Shown one piece after another: positions 6,955 through 10,774 of a stretch of DNA of 10,774 bases (the stretch's first letter is position 1; every line of letters begins with the position of its first letter). The notes beneath the pieces are model-generated. The model made no database searches and was not told the DNA's origin. It worked only from the letters and a program-made list of their open reading frames with translations. The translations under genes were made by a program, and so were the position numbers. Origin of the DNA: Anaerolinea sp. (lineage in GTDB: Bacteria; Chloroflexota; Anaerolineae; JAAEKA01); contig JACSRL010000383.1 of the NCBI GenBank assembly GCA_014879765.1, positions 1 to 10,774 on the forward strand, given 5' to 3'.

Positions 6955-7158
6955 ATGGAATCACCGGAAAGCCTTCCCCAGGCGTCCACACCGCCGCGGC
7001 CTCCCACCGGACTGAGTTTCGGCGACGGCTTTCAGTTCGGCTGCGGCTTTTTTGTGGCAGGCTTGATCGTCAACGTGATCCTGGCGCTGGCGCTGGCGCT
7101 GCTGGCGCTGGTGTTCTCGGTGAGCGGCATCGGCCTGCTCTCCAACCTGCTGGGCTGA
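6955..7158 (+). CDS. Small single-TM membrane protein of unknown function (67 aa)
   Basis: I do not recognise a named family. The product has a Pro/Ser-rich, probably cytoplasmic N terminus (residues 1-20), a glycine- and phenylalanine-rich stretch FGDGFQFGCGFF (about 22-33), and one long hydrophobic helix (about 33-58, Leu/Ala/Val) ending in GIGLLSNLLG. The ATG at 6955 has GGAG 7 bases upstream and lies behind a good extended -10 promoter. In-frame starts further upstream (the frame is open from 6883) fall inside that promoter and are unlikely. The helix is encoded by near-tandem CTGGCG units. The gene is divergent from the glycosyltransferase operon and convergent with the response regulator gene. 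A function cannot be proposed from sequence. Confidence 0.7.
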   Translation: MESPESLPQASTPPRPPTGLSFGDGFQFGCGFFVAGLIVNVILALALALLALVFSVSGIGLLSNLLG

Positions 7159-7182
7159 GAGCGGCCGCGAAAAGAGGGTGGC

Positions 7183-7268
7183 AACTGCTCAGCCAGCGGG
7201 TGCGAACAGGTTGATTTCGATACGGCGGCCTGCTCAATCAACGTGTTCGCACCCGCGGCTGAGCAGTT
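7183..7268. repeat. 86-bp long inverted repeat between convergent genes
   Basis: The left arm (7183-7216) begins AACTGCTCAGCC and ends GGTTGATT; the right arm (7236-7268) is its reverse complement except for one bulged A (7194) and one mismatch (7209). The arms of 33-34 bases enclose a 19-base loop. It would form a very stable hairpin in RNA from either strand, and it abuts the terminator stem at 7271. It has no T-tract of its own. The outer word CTGAGCAGTTAC recurs at 120-131. A MITE-like insertion and a structured 3' untranslated element both fit. Confidence 0.75.
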
Positions 7269-7270
7269 AC

Positions 7271-7310
7271 AAGACAACGGCCTGTCCGATGGACAGGCCG
7301 TTGTCTTTGG
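7271..7310. terminator. Bidirectional intrinsic terminator
   Basis: A perfect 17-bp stem, AAGACAACGGCCTGTCC (7271-7287) and its complement (7291-7307), closes a 3-base GAT loop and is followed by a short T run on the plus strand. It lies between two convergent genes, so it probably ends transcripts from both sides. The T-tract is weak in both directions. Confidence 0.8.
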
Positions 7311-7326
7311 CCAACGTGGCGCCAGG

Positions 7327-7914
7327 CTACTGCGGCGCGGTCATCTGATGGGCCAGGATGATGGCGTCGGCCACCTCGCGCATGGACTTGCGGCTGTTCA
7401 TGCTGATGCGCTGGATGTTGCGGAAGGCCTCCTGCTCGCTCATGCCGCGATGATCCATCAGGATGCCCTTGGCGCGATCGACCACGATGCGGGTCTCCAG
7501 GCGTTCCTCCAACCGGGCCGCCTCGCGGGAGATCTCCTGATATTCGTTGAAGCGCGCCAGCACCACCTCGATGGCCGGCAACAGGTTGGCCTCATCGAAG
7601 GGCTTGATGACGTAGCCGGAGACGCCGGCCGCCGCGGCCCGCTCCACCAGATCCCGCTGGCTGTAGGCTGAGAGCAGCAACACCGGCGCGATCCCCTCTT
7701 CGGTCAGGATGCGGGCGGCCTCGATGCCGTCCATGTCCGGCATGCGGATATCCATGATCAACAGGTCGGGCTTGAGCTCGCGGGCCAAGTGTACCGCGCT
7801 GCGGCCGTCGCCCACATCGCCCACCACCAGGTACCCCAGATTGGTGAGCATCTCGCGCAGGTCCTGACGAATGAGCGCCTCATCGTCGGCGATTATGATG
7901 CGTTTGCGTTCCAT
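7327..7914 (-). CDS. pdtaR: ANTAR-domain response regulator, PdtaR-like
   Basis: The 195-residue product has a receiver domain at about residues 4-120, with acidic pocket D10-D11, phosphoacceptor D55 (LLIMDIRMPDMDG), switch residue S82 and K104 (YVIKPFD). A coiled linker leads to a C-terminal ANTAR domain at about 136-191 (TRIVVDRAKGILMDHRGMSEQEAFRNIQRISMNSRKSMREVADAII). ANTAR domains bind RNA hairpins and act as antiterminators rather than DNA regulators. The ATG at 7914 has GGAGG 9 bases upstream. The partner kinase of the matching PdtaS type lies about 100 bp upstream on the same strand, so they are a cognate pair by position and family. It has its own promoter (7956-7984) and ends just after the terminator at 7271-7310. 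Confidence 0.92.
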   Translation of the reverse strand: MERKRIIIADDEALIRQDLREMLTNLGYLVVGDVGDGRSAVHLARELKPDLLIMDIRMPDMDGIEAARILTEEGIAPVLLLSAYSQRDLVERAAAAGVSGYVIKPFDEANLLPAIEVVLARFNEYQEISREAARLEERLETRIVVDRAKGILMDHRGMSEQEAFRNIQRISMNSRKSMREVADAIILAHQMTAPQ

Positions 7915-7955
7915 GATGAGTAACCTCCAGGGAGGACATTGTGTAAACCACCACG

Positions 7956-7984
7956 AGTATACGTCAGGTTGGGCTGGCTGGCAA
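7956..7984 (-). promoter_or_regulatory. Sigma70-type promoter in front of the pdtaR-like gene
   Basis: The minus strand shows TTGCCA (7984-7979), a 17-bp spacer and TATACT (7961-7956). The -35 hexamer and spacer length equal those of the promoter at 6827-6855. Transcription should start near 7949, giving a leader of about 35 bases, so the regulator can be made without the kinase. Confidence 0.65.
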
Positions 7985-8016
7985 TTTGTGCAGCCCAGGA
8001 CTCACGACTGGCGGGC

Positions 8017-9498
8017 TCAGCCGGCGCCGCGCGCCTCTTTGGGGAAACGAATCACGACGCGCGTGCCTGGGTCGGCGCGCGCCATGGTGAACTGGCCTTT
8101 CAGATCGCTTTCCACCAGGGTGCGTACGATGGTCAGCCCCAGGCTGCTGGGCGCGCCGCCGTCGGCCGGCTCGGCCAGGCCAATGCCGTCGTCGAGCACC
8201 TCGATGATCACCTGATCCCCTTGGTCGGTCAGTTGCAACAGCACGTTGCCCTGCTCCCGTCCGGTGAAGGCGTGCTCCAGGCAGTTGAGCAGCAGTTCAT
8301 TGATCACCAGCGCACAGGCGGTGGCCTGCTGGCTGGGCAGGTGGATCACCGGCCCCTGCACCCGCAGCGCGATCTGCTTGTCCGGCGCCAGGGCGGCGCG
8401 CTGGGTTTGGGTGACAATGCGCTGGCAGACATCGCGGATGTTGATGGCCTGATCGTCGTCGTGCGAGAGGAATTCATGGATCACCGCCACGGCCAGGATG
8501 CGGTTGACCGCCTCACTCAACTGCGTCTGCACCTCGGAATCGGCCGAGCGGCGGCTCTGCATGCGCAAAATCGAGGCCACGGTCTGCAAGTTGTTCTTGA
8601 CCCGGTGATGCACCTCCTTGATCATGGTCGATTTGACGTGCAGCTCCAGCGCCTTCTCCCGCTCCTCGGTTTCGTCGTGTACCATGATCAGCGCGCCGCG
8701 CGGGGTGCTCCTGGGGCTTCTGGAGCCAAAGGGCCAGCGGGACACGTCCGCGCCCCACAGCGGCACGACCTTGCGCGTCCAGTAGCGGCTGCCCTCCAGC
8801 ACCTCGTGCTCCTGGCAGGCGCGGCTTTGCATGGCCTCCCGCACCAGCAGCTCATCCTTGGTGTTCAGGTCGCCGATATGCTTGCCGTGCAGATCGGTGA
8901 GATAGCCCAGCCGGCGGTAAAGGTTGTTGGCGATCCCGCTGAGGTAGCGGATGGTCAGGCTCTGATCGACGTAGAGGATGCCATCCCATTCGCCGAAGGG
9001 GCTGAGGGACTGCGCGCTGGCCAGCTCGCCGGCCAGCGTCATCTCCTGCAGCCAGCCCACGGCGGCGCGAAAGGAATCGTGCCGGCGGCGGTGGCGTTCC
9101 CAGGCGATGAGATTGGTCTCGATTTTGAGCACCGCGATGGTCTGGCCGGCGCTGTTGGCGATGGGCAGCACCTGCACCACAATCGGTGTGCCCTCGCTCA
9201 GCAGATTGCGGCGAAATTCGGGGGTGCGGCGGCCCTCGCGCAGGCCCACGGCCACCCGCGGGTAATCCTCCAGCGCCAACGATCGGCCCACCCAAGAGCT
9301 GCGGTAGAGCGAAGCAATCGAACGGGGAAAGGCCTGGGCAATGACCAGGGCGGCATCCTCCCCCTGCGGGATCAGCAGAGAAATGTCCGCGCGGCTGACA
9401 TCGGCCGCCAGCGACATGCCACACTCCACCCGCGCCAACAGCGACAGCTCATCGGCTGCAAAGCGATCGCGCCAGGCAATCGGCTCGGTTACGTCCAT
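8017..9498 (-). CDS. pdtaS: Sensor histidine kinase, PdtaS-like (GAF-PAS-HisKA_2-HATPase)
   Basis: The 493-residue product has no membrane segment and should be cytoplasmic. Residues of about 10-160 fit the N-terminal GAF-type sensor of PdtaS, and about 165-280 fit a PAS domain ending in the usual DETEEREKALEL helix. The dimerisation/phosphoacceptor region is KEVHHRVKNNLQTVASILRMQSRR (294-317), the HisKA_2 signature, with H298 (or H297) phosphorylated. The ATP-binding domain has the N box INELLLNCLEHAF (399-411), DDGIGL (436-441) and SSLGLTIV (451-458). It should phosphorylate the adjacent ANTAR regulator. PdtaS of mycobacteria is a soluble kinase of the same layout; the ligand here is unknown. 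The ATG at 9498 has only a weak ribosome binding site and lies 29 bp past an intrinsic terminator. Confidence 0.92.
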   Translation of the reverse strand: MDVTEPIAWRDRFAADELSLLARVECGMSLAADVSRADISLLIPQGEDAALVIAQAFPRSIASLYRSSWVGRSLALEDYPRVAVGLREGRRTPEFRRNLLSEGTPIVVQVLPIANSAGQTIAVLKIETNLIAWERHRRRHDSFRAAVGWLQEMTLAGELASAQSLSPFGEWDGILYVDQSLTIRYLSGIANNLYRRLGYLTDLHGKHIGDLNTKDELLVREAMQSRACQEHEVLEGSRYWTRKVVPLWGADVSRWPFGSRSPRSTPRGALIMVHDETEEREKALELHVKSTMIKEVHHRVKNNLQTVASILRMQSRRSADSEVQTQLSEAVNRILAVAVIHEFLSHDDDQAINIRDVCQRIVTQTQRAALAPDKQIALRVQGPVIHLPSQQATACALVINELLLNCLEHAFTGREQGNVLLQLTDQGDQVIIEVLDDGIGLAEPADGGAPSSLGLTIVRTLVESDLKGQFTMARADPGTRVVIRFPKEARGAG

Positions 9499-9527
9499 AG
9501 GTGTAGAGGCGACCTACCTGCCGCATC

Positions 9528-9561
9528 AAAAAAAAGGCCGACGGCGCACTTGCCATCGGCC
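9528..9561 (-). terminator. Intrinsic terminator downstream of tRNA-Pro
   Basis: On the minus strand a 10-bp GGCC-rich stem with one G-U pair (9561-9552 with 9545-9536) and a hexaloop AAGTGC is followed by eight T residues (9535-9528). It is the clearest intrinsic terminator in the window. It ends the tRNA transcript and lies 29 bp before the pdtaS-like start codon. Confidence 0.88.
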
Positions 9562-9603
9562 CGAGAATACTACCGAGTCAAGTCAGCGACCCGTGATTGT
9601 TTG

Positions 9604-9681
<78 letters not shown>

Positions 9682-9692
9682 AGACAGTCAAG

Positions 9693-9721
9693 ATTATAGC
9701 ACGGAGGGGGGGATTGAGCAA
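9693..9721 (-). promoter_or_regulatory. Extended -10 promoter for tRNA-Pro
   Basis: The minus strand shows TGC-TATAAT (-10 at 9698-9693, extended TG at 9701-9700) and, 17 bp upstream, TTGCTC (9721-9716) as a weak -35. Transcription should start about 5 bases before the mature tRNA end. It lies in the short gap after the fmt stop codon. Confidence 0.7.
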
Positions 9722-9740
9722 ATGTCGGGGTCAAATGAAC

Positions 9741-10670
9741 TCAACCCAGGCGGCTGCCCACGAAATCGCGCCGGCCGCGCACGAATTCCAAGCCAGGCAA
9801 CGCGGCGCGGCCGGCCAACTGCACCTCCTCCAGCCTCACCCACCCCTCGCCCGCGGCCACCAACAGCGCGCCGTCGTCCAGCGTCACGCGGCCTGGCTCC
9901 TCATTGGCCGGCCCTGGCAGCGCCGCGGCGCGCAGCAGACGGAGCTGCTGGCCCTGCCAGGTGGCGCTGGCGGCCGGCCAGGGGTTGAAGGCGCGCACCG
10001 CGCGCACGATCTCCCCGGCCGGGCGCGTCCAGTCGATCTGGCCCTGCTCCTTGCGCAGCGGCCGGCAGGCGGTGGCCAGGCTGGCATCCTGCGGCTGGGG
10101 GGTGATCTCGCCGGCCAGCCAGCGCGGCAGGGTCGCGGCCAACAGCTCGGCGCCCTGCTGGGCCAGCCGTGCGGTCAGGGAGCCGCCCGTGTCGTGGGGC
10201 CCGATGGCCAGCGCCGCCTGGGCCAGGATCGGCCCGGTGTCCATGCCGGGGTCCATGCCCATGATGGTGCTGCCGGTGACCTGGTCGCCGGCCAGGATGG
10301 CGGCCTGCACCGGCGCCGCGCCCCGCCAGCGGGGCAGCAGCGAGGCGTGGACGTTGATGCAGCCGCGCGGGGGCAGCGCCAGCACGGCCGGCCGCAGGAT
10401 CTGGCCATAGGCCGCCACCACGATCAGGTCGGGCTGCACCTCGGCCAGTTGGGCCATGGCCTCGGGCGCCTTGAGCGAGGGCGGCTGCAAGACCGGCAGG
10501 CCATGCTGAAGCGCCAGGGCCTTGACCGGCGATGGCTCCAGTCTGCGGCCGCGGCCGGCCGGGCGGTCCGGCTGTGTCACCACCGCGGCCAGCTCATAGC
10601 CGTCCCGCAGCAGCGCGGCCAGCGTCGGGACCGAGAAGTCGGGGGTGCCCATGAAGATCACACGTGTCAT
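9741..10670 (-). CDS. fmt: Methionyl-tRNA formyltransferase
   Basis: The 309-residue enzyme transfers a formyl group from 10-formyl-tetrahydrofolate to Met-tRNA(fMet) for translation initiation. The N-terminal Rossmann-type domain opens with MTRVIFMGTPDFSVPTLAAL. The catalytic core has GCINVHASLLPRWRGAAPVQAAI, the folate-binding and catalytic signature with Asn and His, then GSTIMGMDPGMDTGPIL with the catalytic Asp. The C-terminal OB-like tRNA-binding domain is present (about residues 200-309, including RAFNPWPAASATW). The length is normal for the family (about 310). The ATG at 10670 was chosen because it starts the conserved RVIFMGTP strand directly; an in-frame TTG at 10694 is less likely. 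No convincing promoter is seen between it and the right window edge, so it may be transcribed from an upstream gene outside the window (often def). Confidence 0.97.
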   Translation of the reverse strand: MTRVIFMGTPDFSVPTLAALLRDGYELAAVVTQPDRPAGRGRRLEPSPVKALALQHGLPVLQPPSLKAPEAMAQLAEVQPDLIVVAAYGQILRPAVLALPPRGCINVHASLLPRWRGAAPVQAAILAGDQVTGSTIMGMDPGMDTGPILAQAALAIGPHDTGGSLTARLAQQGAELLAATLPRWLAGEITPQPQDASLATACRPLRKEQGQIDWTRPAGEIVRAVRAFNPWPAASATWQGQQLRLLRAAALPGPANEEPGRVTLDDGALLVAAGEGWVRLEEVQLAGRAALPGLEFVRGRRDFVGSRLG

Positions 10671-10719
10671 GTTCGAGAACCTCTGTGGAGTCAATTGGGA
10701 AGTCGTCAGCCGGTCGTTC

Positions 10720-10774
10720 AGAAACCGGGTTTTTCTCGTGCGGGCATGGTTTTCGTCTGCGCAACGGCCTTTCA
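10720..10774. repeat. Second copy of the 97-bp palindromic element, cut by the window end
   Basis: Positions 10719-10774 are identical to 12-67 over all 56 bases and in the same orientation. The left inverted-repeat end (AGAAACCGGGTTTTT) is at 10720-10734; the right end lies beyond the window. It sits about 50 bp upstream of the fmt start codon. Confidence 0.9.

Noticed and set aside
9528..9561. Full ANTAR target RNA (two hexaloop hairpins) upstream of the kinase
   Set aside because: There is one hexaloop, but its sequence AAGUGC lacks G at position 4, and no second hairpin with a matching loop was found. Only the looser attenuator idea is kept as a finding.
10671..10680. Palindrome GTTCGAGAAC next to the fmt start codon as an operator
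   Set aside because: It is a single 10-bp palindrome overlapping the translation start region, with half-sites in the opposite order to the Gram-positive LexA box. Chance is a sufficient explanation.

Overview
The window is GC-rich and gene-dense, with most genes on the minus strand. It looks like a Chloroflexota genome (Anaerolineae/Caldilineae-like). This placement is an inference from the gene types (YfhO-type GT-C proteins, an AmaP-like protein, an adjacent PdtaS/PdtaR pair), the GGCCGG-rich composition and the small palindromic repeats. No rRNA or other phylogenetic marker confirms it.

Layout from left to right. Positions 1-278 hold no gene, only palindromic repeats. Positions 279-6755 form a tightly packed minus-strand cluster, read from right to left: a soluble GT2 polyprenyl-phosphate-sugar-synthase-like enzyme, an ArnT/PMT-type (GT39-like) membrane glycosyltransferase, a 996-residue YfhO-family membrane protein, a small AmaP-like protein with an Asp23-type tail, and, after a repeat-bearing gap, a single-domain rhodanese. 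The first four genes are overlapping or nearly so. They are preceded by a strong sigma70-type promoter (TTGCCA-17-TATAAT), which stands back to back with a second promoter driving a 67-residue one-TM protein on the plus strand. Between that small gene and the next minus-strand gene lie an 86-bp long inverted repeat and a perfect 17-bp terminator stem.

Positions 7327-9498 encode a PdtaR-like ANTAR response regulator and a PdtaS-like histidine kinase (GAF, PAS, HisKA_2, HATPase), both on the minus strand, with a separate promoter in front of the regulator. Upstream come an intrinsic terminator, a tRNA-Pro(GGG) with encoded CCA and its own extended -10 promoter, and fmt (methionyl-tRNA formyltransferase).

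The likely joint function of the left cluster is envelope glycosylation: the GT2 enzyme would make a lipid-linked monosaccharide that the two GT-C membrane proteins transfer on the outer face of the membrane. The right part is signal transduction plus translation housekeeping.

The ends of the window carry the same 56-bp sequence in direct orientation. The left copy is a complete 97-bp element with inverted-repeat ends and the right copy is cut by the window edge. No transposase, CRISPR array, phage gene or recognisable defence system was seen. The most unusual signals are the non-coding repeats and the make-up of the glycosyltransferase-AmaP operon, rather than a clearly new system.
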